From: Bacteroidetes bacterium GWF2_38_335
GTDB taxonomy: Bacteria; Bacteroidota; Bacteroidia; Bacteroidales; GWF2-38-335
NCBI GenBank assembly: GCA_001769535.1
Contig: MEOH01000010.1
Coordinates: 254,414 to 318,413 of the forward strand
Reading direction: 5' to 3'
DNA length: 64,000 bases
A model generated the notes under the pieces. It saw only the letters and a list, made by a program, of their open reading frames with translations. It searched no databases and was not told where the DNA came from. Of this stretch, positions 15,008 through 24,340 are shown piece after piece. Position numbers and translations under genes: made by a program. Every line of letters begins with the position of its first letter. Position 1 is the stretch's first letter.

Positions 15008-17638
15008 TTAGAAATTCTCCATCCAGCTTCTTCTGCGGTTAAGCTTTAAATCCTGCAGCATTGATGATTTGGCACTGATCTGGAAATTGTAGGAGCGGTA
15101 AAATCCGAACGGAACCCAGTTGAAACGCATTTCCCAGCAATGTAGATCCCGATGGATGGTAATGGTCGTGGATGAAAATTCTCCGTCAACAAAATTGTAA
15201 CCCGAGCTCGCACTTACCTTCCATTTAGGTGTGATATTTATATCTCCGGTAATATTCAGGGTTTGGATGATATCTTTTTCCATCTTTGGCTTTCGGTATG
15301 AATAGCTGTAGCTGAAGGAAATATTCCAGGGAATATCAAAATCCACATAGTAATCCAGGTAATCTGCCGGCAGTTGCTCTGCTTTTTTCTTGTCCTTATC
15401 TGTTTTTTTCGACCTGAGCGTAAATCCGGCCGAAATTCTCGCTTCGGTCAACCTGCCAATTTTTCCTGTCTGGTCCATTTCATAAACCGGAATTACCTTG
15501 TTGTTAATCTCGTCAAGGGCATAAGGGTCAATAGTCCCGCCAAAATTGATGTTCAGGGTTTTAATATTTGTCCTGCCCTCAATTCTAATTGGCGATAAGT
15601 ATAGTGAGTCTTTTTCATAAGCCAGAAAATTATAGGACGAACTGGCTGATAAATTTTCGAAAATGGTAATTTTTTTATCCGTTTTAACTGTATCACTGTT
15701 GCTTTTCACTTTCATTTCCACGTTATTGCCAAGTGAAAAAGTCAGTAATTGGGCTTTATACCTTGTGGGCGCTCCGTATAAACTATTTTCCCAATAGGAA
15801 TATTCTTTTTCCATTCCTGACGCATTATATATATAGGTGTCATAATACCTGTCGAATGAGGGTTGATACCTGTAAGAAATATTGGGTGTCATAACATGAC
15901 GAATGGCCTTTATTTTCTCAGATTTAAACGTAAACATCCCGTAAATTTTTGTGGTCAGCGAAGCATTGAAGTTGTAATCATGCAGCATGTAAAAACCATC
16001 CTCGGTTTGGGTTACCATCCCACTGCTGTAAACCGAATCTTCGGCATTGTAAATTGAATCGCTCCATGATTTATACAGTTTGTCGAAATACATCCTGTTG
16101 GTGTAATTGAAAGAAGGGTTGAAAGTGAAATTTTTCAGAAATTTCATGGATGTACTTACCGGAATAGAATTGTTGATACCATTTTTCATGTTGTCAAGTG
16201 TCCGCTGTTCAAATAGTGAATCCTGACGGGCAGTAATCATGTTTTTAAAGTTGGAGGTGTAGCTGACACCAATTTTTTCATAAAAACGTGTTTTGCCAAC
16301 CCGAATCTTCTTTTTCAAGGGATAAATCCTTGACATGTTCATGGACATTTCGGGTAAACTCAGGTTCATGATGCTGTCATTGTTGTTTTGTGAGTGACGC
16401 AGGTTTGCTGAAAAACTAAACGGACTATTGGCAAAGATTTTACTGTATGAGATACTGGATTGCTTGGTGTTGTTGAACCGGTTGTTTCCGTATGCCTGGA
16501 ATTTATCGTAGGCGCTGGAACTTATGTCCACGTTTGCCGAAAAGTTGCTATTTGGTCTGGCTTTCGGATCCTGCTTGTGCGACCAGCGGATGGAATACAT
16601 TTTTGAAGCATTGTACATTCCCTGTATCTCGCTCAGATCCTTTTCGCCGAACTGAAGAAAACTGTAACTAAGCAGTAAATTCCCGTTATATCTGTAATTT
16701 CTTTTGTATCTGGTCTGGTTATTAACAGCCCAACTTCCCAAAGAATAAATATCGCCCCTTAACTGTAAATCCATATAATCGCTGATGGCGAAATAGTAAC
16801 CTCCGTTTTTCAGAAAAAATCCACGGTTGTCTTCTTCACCGTATTCGGGAATCAGAATTCCACTGGTCTGTTTTTTATTGTTTGGAAAAAAACCAAAGGG
16901 CAGTTGGGGTGCCGGAATGGGAATATCCTCAATAACCATGTATGCTCGGCCTGACACAATTTTATCGTTGGGTATAACTTTCGCCTTTGTGAGATATATG
17001 TAAAAATGCGGATGGTCACTATCGCAGGTGGTATATTTTCCGCCTTTCATGCAAATATTGCCATTTGACTGCCTTTTTGAATCGTTCATGTGCAGATATC
17101 CTTCGCCCTGCTTGGTTTTAACATTTTTGATTTTTCCGATTTTAGTTTTTACATTGTATCGGATGGTATCGGCAGTAAATTCCTCCTCGTTTTCTTTAAA
17201 ATGCGGTTTTAAAGTCACATTTCCAGCGCTATCGCTAACTCCATATGCATAAAGAAGATTGTTTTCCAGATCCACTTCAATAAATCCTGCAGTAAGTTCC
17301 ATTTCCTTATAATGGATAAACGAATCTCCATACAGATATACTTTTCTGTTTTTTGCATCAAAAACTGTTGAGTCACCTGCATGATAATCAATAGGAAAAT
17401 CTATAGCATTGTTGTTTTTCTTTTTGATGACAGGGATTGTGTCGGTTGGCAAAGAATCCTTGACTGTTAAGAGCGAATCATTTAACGGCATGGAAATTGT
17501 ATCCGTAAGTCTGACGGAGTCTGTGCTATTAACGTCATTTTGTGTATAACTTTTTGTGCTCAGAAGCAAAACCGTTAATAAAAAAATGGCTCTTTGTACT
17601 AATTTTACAGGCAATATTTTAATAATAATCTGGCGCAA
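15008..17638 (-). CDS. lptD: LptD-like outer membrane LPS assembly protein
   Basis: This protein of about 876 residues is the Bacteroidota form of LptD, the outer-membrane barrel that inserts LPS into the outer leaflet. A signal peptide (RAIFLLTVLLLSTKSYTQ) precedes an OstA/LptA-like beta-jellyroll (about 75-190: FDAKNRKVYLYGDSFIHYKEMEL, and so on) and a long barrel rich in alternating aromatic strands, with the conserved PFGFFPNNKKQTSGILIPEYGE segment. No ATG lies at the 5' end of the frame; TTG at 17638 is the best start, so the exact N-terminus is uncertain. The divergent neighbour is the amidase. Confidence 0.88.
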   Translation of the reverse strand: MRQIIIKILPVKLVQRAIFLLTVLLLSTKSYTQNDVNSTDSVRLTDTISMPLNDSLLTVKDSLPTDTIPVIKKKNNNAIDFPIDYHAGDSTVFDAKNRKVYLYGDSFIHYKEMELTAGFIEVDLENNLLYAYGVSDSAGNVTLKPHFKENEEEFTADTIRYNVKTKIGKIKNVKTKQGEGYLHMNDSKRQSNGNICMKGGKYTTCDSDHPHFYIYLTKAKVIPNDKIVSGRAYMVIEDIPIPAPQLPFGFFPNNKKQTSGILIPEYGEEDNRGFFLKNGGYYFAISDYMDLQLRGDIYSLGSWAVNNQTRYKRNYRYNGNLLLSYSFLQFGEKDLSEIQGMYNASKMYSIRWSHKQDPKARPNSNFSANVDISSSAYDKFQAYGNNRFNNTKQSSISYSKIFANSPFSFSANLRHSQNNNDSIMNLSLPEMSMNMSRIYPLKKKIRVGKTRFYEKIGVSYTSNFKNMITARQDSLFEQRTLDNMKNGINNSIPVSTSMKFLKNFTFNPSFNYTNRMYFDKLYKSWSDSIYNAEDSVYSSGMVTQTEDGFYMLHDYNFNASLTTKIYGMFTFKSEKIKAIRHVMTPNISYRYQPSFDRYYDTYIYNASGMEKEYSYWENSLYGAPTRYKAQLLTFSLGNNVEMKVKSNSDTVKTDKKITIFENLSASSSYNFLAYEKDSLYLSPIRIEGRTNIKTLNINFGGTIDPYALDEINNKVIPVYEMDQTGKIGRLTEARISAGFTLRSKKTDKDKKKAEQLPADYLDYYVDFDIPWNISFSYSYSYRKPKMEKDIIQTLNITGDINITPKWKVSASSGYNFVDGEFSSTTITIHRDLHCWEMRFNWVPFGFYRSYNFQISAKSSMLQDLKLNRRRSWMENF

Positions 17639-17691
17639 ATTCAGTTATTAAATTAAGGCTCAAAACTAACAAAAATTATTCAAGTAACAGA

Positions 17692-18828
17692 ATGAACAAG
17701 TTCTTAAATAAACTTATTGGTAAACGCAGGTTTCTTTTTTTTCTTGCTATTGGTCTGGTATTTTTTTTCAGTACCGGTCAGATTCATTCACAGTCGAGCA
17801 AATATAAGGTTGTCATTGATGCCGGACATGGGGGTGAAGATCCCGGAGCAGTGGGAAAAACCGGGCAGGAAAAAAAGGTTGTATTATCTATTGCGTTAAA
17901 ACTTGGAAAGCTTATCAAGGATAATTATACCGATGTTGAAGTGATATACACCCGCAGCACCGATGTTTTTGTTGAATTGCACAAAAGGGCAAAAATTGCC
18001 AATGATGCCAAGGCTGACTTGTTTATTTCAATTCATGCCAATGGAAGTAAAAAACCGACAGCTCAGGGAACAGATACCTGGATCATGGGATTGCATAAAT
18101 CTGAGCAAAACCTTGAGACAGCCATGCTTGAAAATGCGGCCATATTGAAAGAAGAAAATTATCTTGAAGAATATGAAGGATTCGATCCCAAATCACCCGG
18201 ATCATACATTATTTTTAATCTGCTTCAGTCAAATTATCTTGAACTGAGCTCATCTTTCGCCAAATATATCCAGAACAATTTTAAAACCGTAAAACGTGTC
18301 GACCGGGGCGTCAATCAGGCAGGGTTCCTGGTTCTTTGGAAAACAGCCATGCCAAGTGTTTTGGTTGAAACAGGTTTTATCACAAACCCCGAGGAAGAAA
18401 AATTTCTGCTTTCAGATAAAGGTCAGGATACCATAGCAGAATCTATTTTCAAGGCATTTGAAAAGTACCGGTCCGGACTCAAATCCCGGGGTGCGGTTGA
18501 AAATTATACTGAAGTGATCGATACGGTAAAAAAGGATACAGCTAAAATTGTGGTAATTGATGATAATAAAATCGTGTTTAAAGTACAGATAAAATCATCA
18601 AAAACGAAAATCGATCTAATCCCTGATAATTTTAAAGGACTGATGGATGTAAATGAATTAATTATTGATGACAGCTATAAATACTATTGCGGATCATTCA
18701 ATTCAAAAAAGGAAGCCGATGAAAGGCAGAAAAAAATCAAAGAATTATATCCCGATTCATTTATTGTTGCCTTTAAAGGTTCAAAAAAAATACCCATCTC
18801 AGAAGCATTGAAAGAAATAAAAAATTAA
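17692..18828 (+). CDS. N-acetylmuramoyl-L-alanine amidase (AmiC type) with SPOR-like tail
   Basis: This 378-residue periplasmic amidase cuts the bond between MurNAc and L-Ala in peptidoglycan, mainly at division. After a signal or anchor segment (residues 12-33), the Amidase_3 domain (about 38-240) shows the zinc ligands His46 (DAGHGG), Glu60 and His115 (SIHAN) and the catalytic Glu226 (VETGF). The C-terminal ~80 residues (FKVQIKSSKTKIDL, then YKYYCGSFNSKKEADERQKK) look like a SPOR domain that binds denuded septal glycan. It is followed by an MCE-domain gene 28 bases on. The order lptD (divergent), amidase, MCE is common in Bacteroidota, as far as I recall. Confidence 0.93.
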   Translation: MNKFLNKLIGKRRFLFFLAIGLVFFFSTGQIHSQSSKYKVVIDAGHGGEDPGAVGKTGQEKKVVLSIALKLGKLIKDNYTDVEVIYTRSTDVFVELHKRAKIANDAKADLFISIHANGSKKPTAQGTDTWIMGLHKSEQNLETAMLENAAILKEENYLEEYEGFDPKSPGSYIIFNLLQSNYLELSSSFAKYIQNNFKTVKRVDRGVNQAGFLVLWKTAMPSVLVETGFITNPEEEKFLLSDKGQDTIAESIFKAFEKYRSGLKSRGAVENYTEVIDTVKKDTAKIVVIDDNKIVFKVQIKSSKTKIDLIPDNFKGLMDVNELIIDDSYKYYCGSFNSKKEADERQKKIKELYPDSFIVAFKGSKKIPISEALKEIKN

Positions 18829-18856
18829 CTTAGCACAAAATTACAAAACCGGAAAA

Positions 18857-19867
18857 ATGGCGTTTAAGCTCAGTAGAAATACAAGAATTGGAATCGTTGT
18901 GGTTGTAGCGCTGGCGTTGCTGACATGGGGTGTGAATTATCTCAAGGGAGTGAATTTTTTCAGCAATGAACAGGTTTTTTATGCAAAATATGATAAGATA
19001 AACGGACTGGATCGGGGCAGACCGGTATTGATTAACGGACATCAGGTAGGGCAGGTGCGCAGTATCGAAATGAATGATGATTTTACTGTTATTGTTGAAT
19101 TTACCGTCACCAAAGATGTTAATATTCCACTTAATACCGTTGCCCGGATTGTTTCCCAGGGTATAATGGGGAATATGGCAATCGATCTGGTGATATATGA
19201 TACCACTGCAACGCATGTGTCAGGAGATATCCTTCTGTCGGATATTGAGAAAAACCTGCAGACGCAGGTAAGTGAAGAAGTGGCTCCGGTAAAGAAAAAA
19301 GCAGAGCAATTGCTAGCTGATATAGATACCGTGATTATTGCAGTTCAAACCATTTTATCAGAAAATACCGCACAAAATCTTAAAAAATCCATAGAAAGCA
19401 TCCGCAACACCATCGGATACCTCGAAGGCACAGCCATGAGTCTGGATACCCTCATGAAAGGTCAGCGAGCCAAACTGGCAAGGATTATCGGTAATGTAGA
19501 ATCCTTTTCGGCTAATTTAAAAGACAATAACGACAGGATAACCAATGTTATCAGAAATTTTTCCTCTATCAGCGACACCTTGGCTAAAGCTCAGATTGCC
19601 AGTACAATTGGTGAAGCCGAAAAAGCACTCGGACAGGCAAATAAGATTTTTGAAAGAATAAACAGGGGAGAGGGTACTATGGGTATGCTTGTTAATAATG
19701 ACACTTTGTACAGAAATCTTGAACAGGCGTCAAAAAAGCTTGACAGGTTGCTCGAAGATATGCGCATAAATCCAAAAAGATATGTAAGTTTTCCGCTTTT
19801 TGATTTCGGACGCACTACTTATGTTGTAGATGAAAAACCTAAGAAAAAGAAAAAAGAAGGAAAATAG
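18857..19867 (+). CDS. mlaD: MCE/MlaD family lipid-transport protein
   Basis: This 336-residue protein has one N-terminal membrane anchor (about 10-26). An MCE domain follows (about 38-118: YAKYDKINGLDRGRPVLINGHQVGQV), and then a long helical segment (about 140-310). MlaD-type proteins form rings that shuttle phospholipids between the inner and outer membranes. The matching ATPase and permease (mlaF, mlaE) are not in this window. The C-terminus is a Lys-rich tail (KPKKKKKEGK). Confidence 0.9.
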   Translation: MAFKLSRNTRIGIVVVVALALLTWGVNYLKGVNFFSNEQVFYAKYDKINGLDRGRPVLINGHQVGQVRSIEMNDDFTVIVEFTVTKDVNIPLNTVARIVSQGIMGNMAIDLVIYDTTATHVSGDILLSDIEKNLQTQVSEEVAPVKKKAEQLLADIDTVIIAVQTILSENTAQNLKKSIESIRNTIGYLEGTAMSLDTLMKGQRAKLARIIGNVESFSANLKDNNDRITNVIRNFSSISDTLAKAQIASTIGEAEKALGQANKIFERINRGEGTMGMLVNNDTLYRNLEQASKKLDRLLEDMRINPKRYVSFPLFDFGRTTYVVDEKPKKKKKEGK

Positions 19868-20410
19868 TGTAAAAAGATTTCTTCAAAAAACTTTAAAAAA
19901 TCCAGATTCATATTAATATAATAAAGTTATTTATATCCGCTACTCTTTTTTCGACGGAATGGAGCTTTAGATTTTTAACTGCAACATTAAAACACCTGTT
20001 TGGTCATGATTAAAATGACATTCATATAATAATTCACGAAACTCCCATAAACATTGAAAAATTTCAATTTTTTTTTCCATTTTTCTTTTTTTGTGTTATT
20101 CTTTTTCTCTATATTTATCCATTGATGTTTGATTAAGCTTTTTGTTGTTCATCAAAAAAAATCAATGGTTTGTCAAATGTTTTAATTTGTTGGTGTAAAA
20201 TCAACATGTTGAATGTTAAATAATTGAGGTTAACATGTTGATTTACAAGCAAGTATAAAGCAATTTTTTTTTTGACGAAATAAACTGCTGATAATAAAAA
20301 TCATAAGGGTTTTTTAAAAAAAACAAGTGAATTTTTATTTTTTTTAGAAGTTTTTTTTTACAATATTGCTTAACGAAATCAGAAAAAAATATGATTTTTT
20401 AAAACATTGT
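19868..20410. other. AT-rich dnaA leader region with two inverted repeats
   Basis: This 543-bp spacer before dnaA holds no gene. It is very AT-rich with long T runs. Two inverted repeats stand out: CCATTGAT/ATCAATGG (20119-20126 and 20161-20168), and GTAAAATCAACATGTT against AACATGTTGATTTAC (20194-20210 and 20231-20245, one bulged A). One weak DnaA-box-like site, TTATCCATT, is at 20116-20124. These could regulate dnaA or belong to an origin, but a cluster of good DnaA boxes is missing. Confidence 0.5.
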
Positions 20411-21847
20411 ATGTTAATGGATAAAACACAAGAGAGTGTATGGAATAATTGTCTGAAGATTATCAAAGACAATGTTCCTACCATAAGTTACCGGACCTGG
20501 TTCGAGCCGATCATCCCAATAAAGCTCGAAAATAATGTCCTTACCATCCAGGTTCCCAGTCCTTTTTTCTACGAATATCTTGAAGAACAGTATATTGATA
20601 TTCTTAGAAAAACCCTTAGGAAAGAACTTGGTTCTGATGCTAAGCTTGAATACAACGTGGTTATGGAAAATAATGCTTTTTCCAATGCCAAGCCTGTTAC
20701 TGTTAAAATACCTGCGAACAATAAGTCTGACCTCAAAAACAAACCTGTTTCAGTACCCCTGAACCTTAAGGAAAACTCAATAAAAAATCCTTTTATCATT
20801 CCGGGAATTAAAAAATTGCATGTTGATCCACAACTTAACCCCGATTACTCATTTTCAAATTTTGTTGAAGGTGAATGTAACCGTCTGGCACGTTCTGCCG
20901 GATTTGCTGTGGCAAACAATCCCGGAGGTACAGCTTTTAATCCGCTTCTTTTGTATGGCGGATCAGGCCTTGGGAAAACACATCTTGCCCAGGCAATCGG
21001 AATTGAGGTTAAAGAAAAATTTTCAGAGAAAATTGTTCTTTACGTAAACGCAAACAAATTTACTACCCAGTTCGTTGAGGCAGTCCGGACTGAGAACGTC
21101 AATGATTTTGTGCATTTCTACCAGATGATTGACGTCCTTATTCTTGATGATGTTCACGAATTTGCTGGTAAAGAAAAAACCCAGGAGATCTTTTTCCAGA
21201 TTTTTAACCACCTTCACCAATCCAAAAAACAACTGATCCTTACCTCAGACAAACCTCCTGTTGAATTGCAGGGCCTTGAGCAAAGACTGTTGTCAAGGTT
21301 TAAGTGGGGATTATCAGCCGATCTTCAAATACCTGATTACGAAACACGCATCGCAATACTTAATAAGAAAATTTATAACGACGGAATTGAAATGCCTTCA
21401 GATGTAATCGAATACATCGCGTCACATATCACCAACAATGTTCGTGAACTCGAAGGTGCCCTGATTTCACTCCTTGCCCAGTCAACCCTCAATAAAAAGG
21501 AAATTACCCTTGACCTGGCAAAACAGATGATTGATAAATTGGTGAAAAATACCAAAAGGGAAATCTCCATCGATTATATTCAGAAAGTTGTTTGCGATTA
21601 TTTTAGTATGCCCGTTGACCTGCTTAAATCAAAAACACGCAAGCGCGAAATAGTCCAGGCACGCCAAATTGCCATGTTCTTTGCGAAAAATCTTACAAAA
21701 TCTTCCTTGGCAACCATCGGCTCTCAAATCGGAGGAAAAGACCATGCCACTGTTTTGCATGCCTGCAAAACTGTTAACAACCTCATCGAAACCGATAAAA
21801 GATTCAGGGTGTACATCGATGAGATTGAAAAGAAACTTAAAATGTAA
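20411..21847 (+). CDS. dnaA: Chromosomal replication initiator protein DnaA
   Basis: DnaA binds DnaA boxes and opens the origin. I place the start at ATG 20411 (MLMDKTQESVWNNCLKIIKD), giving 478 residues; ATG 20417 is nearly as likely, and a TTG 15 codons earlier gives residues the family lacks. Domain I (SVWNNCLKIIKDNVPTISYRTWFEPI) is clear. A linker follows, then the AAA+ core with Walker A GGSGLGKTH and Walker B LILDDVHEF. The C-terminal DnaA-box-binding domain has the GGKDHATVLHACKTV signature. A terminator follows. Confidence 0.96.
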   Translation: MLMDKTQESVWNNCLKIIKDNVPTISYRTWFEPIIPIKLENNVLTIQVPSPFFYEYLEEQYIDILRKTLRKELGSDAKLEYNVVMENNAFSNAKPVTVKIPANNKSDLKNKPVSVPLNLKENSIKNPFIIPGIKKLHVDPQLNPDYSFSNFVEGECNRLARSAGFAVANNPGGTAFNPLLLYGGSGLGKTHLAQAIGIEVKEKFSEKIVLYVNANKFTTQFVEAVRTENVNDFVHFYQMIDVLILDDVHEFAGKEKTQEIFFQIFNHLHQSKKQLILTSDKPPVELQGLEQRLLSRFKWGLSADLQIPDYETRIAILNKKIYNDGIEMPSDVIEYIASHITNNVRELEGALISLLAQSTLNKKEITLDLAKQMIDKLVKNTKREISIDYIQKVVCDYFSMPVDLLKSKTRKREIVQARQIAMFFAKNLTKSSLATIGSQIGGKDHATVLHACKTVNNLIETDKRFRVYIDEIEKKLKM

Positions 21848-21864
21848 TAAAATACTTTACCGAG

Positions 21865-21902
21865 AAAAGCAGGTTCCAAAAGAATCTGCTTTTTGTTTTT
21901 TT
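21865..21902 (+). terminator. dnaA terminator
   Basis: AAAAGCAGGTTC (21865-21876) pairs with GAATCTGCTTTT (21882-21893) with one mismatch, followed by GTTTTTTTT. It ends next to the start codon of the following gene. Confidence 0.8.
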
Positions 21903-21903
21903 T

Positions 21904-22776
21904 ATGATATACCTTTTTCTAACAATATTATCATCAACTTTTATTATTCTTTCTCTTAAATTCATTGAGAAATTAAGAATTAGTCCGCTAAGCGCAATAA
22001 TGATCAATTATATTTTTGCATCCTCTGCCGGGTTTTTACTAAACAGCGATCCCATTACTTTTAACCAGATTGTAAATGCCCCCTGGTTTTTTCTTACCCT
22101 GATTATCGGAACCATTTTTGTCCTTACATTCTACCTGACTGCCATTTCAATGCAACGGGCCGGTGTTTCTGTAACCATTGTGGCCGCAAGAATGTCGGTT
22201 ATTATTCCTATGGTGTTTTCAATGCTGGCTTATAACGAACATATCAATATTTATAAAATCCTGGGAATTTTGCTGACCATAGCAGGTGTTTCTCTTACCG
22301 TTTATAAGAAAACAGGCGAAAAAACCGATTTTAAAGCCATGCTGCTGCCTGTTTCACTTTTTTTATTTCTTGGAATTGCCGACTCTGTTGTCAAATTTTC
22401 ACAGGCCGAATATGGTACCGGTCAAATTCCTTCCGTTTTTACAGCAGTTATTTTTTTAATTAGTTGTATTACTGCTTTTACTGTCGGGTTGACTTCAAAA
22501 CAAGTTAGAAATGACCTGAAAATGCCCAAAACATATCTGCTGGGCGGATTTCTTGGATTGGTTAATTTCGGTTCTATCTACTTTTTTCTGCAGGTTCTCG
22601 AACTCGACATCCTTGACAGTTCAATTGCTTTTGGGGTAAACAATATCAGTATTGTGCTTATTGCAGTTTTAATTGCCTATGTGTTTTTCAGGGAAAAACT
22701 TACACGTATTAATTATATAGGGATCATTTTTTCAATTCTTGCAGTAACTTTACTGATGATTTCAAATGTTGTTTAA
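21904..22776 (+). CDS. DMT superfamily (EamA-like) transporter
   Basis: This 290-residue inner-membrane protein has about ten hydrophobic segments in two halves, the layout of EamA-type drug/metabolite transporters. The typical pattern of two related five-helix units is visible (LLTIAGVSLTVYKK ending the first half, IIFSILAVTLLMISNVV ending the second). The substrate is unknown. The next gene starts right after its stop codon, so it is probably co-transcribed with the YigZ-like gene and the M42 peptidase. Confidence 0.85.
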   Translation: MIYLFLTILSSTFIILSLKFIEKLRISPLSAIMINYIFASSAGFLLNSDPITFNQIVNAPWFFLTLIIGTIFVLTFYLTAISMQRAGVSVTIVAARMSVIIPMVFSMLAYNEHINIYKILGILLTIAGVSLTVYKKTGEKTDFKAMLLPVSLFLFLGIADSVVKFSQAEYGTGQIPSVFTAVIFLISCITAFTVGLTSKQVRNDLKMPKTYLLGGFLGLVNFGSIYFFLQVLELDILDSSIAFGVNNISIVLIAVLIAYVFFREKLTRINYIGIIFSILAVTLLMISNVV

Positions 22777-23385
22777 ATGACGGACCTTTACAAAACCGTG
22801 GAAAAAAAATCTGAAGGCATCTTCAGGGACAGGGGAAGCAAATTTATTGCCCTGGCTTTTCCGGTTAATTCAGAAGATGAAATTAAAACAATCCAGAAAC
22901 AACTGCGATCAGAATACTATGATGCCCGTCATCACTGTTTTGCATGGAGACTGGGTGCTGAAAAAACACATTACCGCGTTAATGACGACGGCGAACCTTC
23001 CGGATCATCGGGTTTGCCAATTTACGGTCAGATTCAGTCTTTCGACCTGACTAACATCCTGGTTGTGGTTATCAGATATTTCGGAGGAACTAAGCTTGGG
23101 ATTCCCGGACTGATTAATGCCTACCGCACTGCTACTGCAGAAGCTTTTAAAGCAGCAAAAATTATTGAGAAAACTGTAAATGATATTTTTGAACTCGACT
23201 TTGAGTATGAATCCATGAATGATGTAATGAAAATAATTAAAGATGAGGGGGTTGAGCAATTTGACCAGGTTTTTGAAATGCGCTGCTCATTGAAAATTAC
23301 CATCAGAAAATCTGAAACTGAGCGAATTACAGAAAGATTTAAAAAAATAGATAAACTTCAATGCAAATACTTACACACTGAATAA
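22777..23385 (+). CDS. YigZ/IMPACT family protein
   Basis: This 202-residue protein matches YigZ. The N-terminal IMPACT (UPF0029) domain has the signatures YYDARHHCFAWRLG, NDDGEPSGSSGLPI and VVIRYFGGTKLGIPGLI, and a C-terminal ferredoxin-like domain follows. The biochemical role in bacteria is poorly known; eukaryotic IMPACT regulates the Gcn2 kinase. It begins directly after the transporter gene and is followed by the M42 peptidase one base later. Confidence 0.92.
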   Translation: MTDLYKTVEKKSEGIFRDRGSKFIALAFPVNSEDEIKTIQKQLRSEYYDARHHCFAWRLGAEKTHYRVNDDGEPSGSSGLPIYGQIQSFDLTNILVVVIRYFGGTKLGIPGLINAYRTATAEAFKAAKIIEKTVNDIFELDFEYESMNDVMKIIKDEGVEQFDQVFEMRCSLKITIRKSETERITERFKKIDKLQCKYLHTE

Positions 23386-23386
23386 A

Positions 23387-24298
23387 ATGGAATTACTGAA
23401 AAAACTTTGCGAAATACATGCACCATCAGGTGAAGAGATCTCAATGAAAGAGTTTATTCTGAAGTATGTCAACGAAAAAATGAATGGTTGGAAAAGTCAA
23501 CCGGTAATTGTTGCAGATCAAATCCAGGACTCTCTTGTACTTGTTTTTGGAAAACCCCGGTTGGCTGTGTTTGCCCACATGGATTCCATTGGTTTCACCG
23601 TGAGATATGATAATAAACTTGTTCGAATTGGCAGTCCGGTTATTGAAAGCGGTTTTGTGCTCACCGGTCGCGACAGCATCGGAAACATCGAATGTAAATT
23701 GAAATATGATGAGGATACCAAAGAAATATCCGTTGATTACGACCGAATCATTGAAAGAGGAACTTCGCTGGTTTATAAAAGTAATTTCAGGGAAGACCAT
23801 GAATTCGTTTTGTCACAATACATTGACAACCGACTTGGGGTTTACAATTGTTTGAAATTAGCTGAAACTCTTGAAAACGGAATCATCGCTTTTTCATGCT
23901 GGGAGGAACATGGCAGTGGAAGTGTGGAGGTTCTTTCAAAATTGATTTATGAAAAATATAAGGTCAGTCAGGCATTAATCGCCGATATTACCTGGGTAAC
24001 CGAAGGTGTTTTTCATGGAAAAGGTGTGGTAATTTCCATGCGCGACCAGTTTATTCCACGTCAAAGCTATATCAGAAAGATTATGGATATTGCCGATAAA
24101 GCAAAAATAAAATATCAACTTGAGGTTGAAGGCAGCGGCAGCTCCGATGGTGGCTATTTGCAGCGCACGGCATTTCCTTTTGACTGGTGTTTCATTGGCG
24201 CACCTGAAGATGGTGTACATTCACCCAATGAAAAAGTTCATAAAGGTGATATTGAATCCATGCTGGATATTTACAAATTACTGTTTGAAAAGTTGTAA
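23387..24298 (+). CDS. M42 family metallo-aminopeptidase
   Basis: This 303-residue protein has the M42 (clan MH) metal site: His64-x-Asp66 (HMDSIGF), the bridging Asp147 (YIDNRLGVY), the catalytic Glu173 with Glu174 (CWEEHGSGS), Asp200 (ADITW) and His278 (VHSPNEKVH). Such enzymes form large dodecameric shells that remove N-terminal residues from peptides in the cytoplasm. The insertion domain (about 70-130) is present. Length is a little shorter than the ~350 usual in the family. It ends a three-gene plus-strand run. Confidence 0.87.
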   Translation: MELLKKLCEIHAPSGEEISMKEFILKYVNEKMNGWKSQPVIVADQIQDSLVLVFGKPRLAVFAHMDSIGFTVRYDNKLVRIGSPVIESGFVLTGRDSIGNIECKLKYDEDTKEISVDYDRIIERGTSLVYKSNFREDHEFVLSQYIDNRLGVYNCLKLAETLENGIIAFSCWEEHGSGSVEVLSKLIYEKYKVSQALIADITWVTEGVFHGKGVVISMRDQFIPRQSYIRKIMDIADKAKIKYQLEVEGSGSSDGGYLQRTAFPFDWCFIGAPEDGVHSPNEKVHKGDIESMLDIYKLLFEKL

Positions 24299-24340
24299 AA
24301 AATGTAAAACAATGTGTTTGCAGGGCAACTTAACGAAAAA

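Noticed and set aside
19868-20410. Firm oriC call
   Set aside because: Only one weak DnaA-box-like site was found, with no cluster of boxes.
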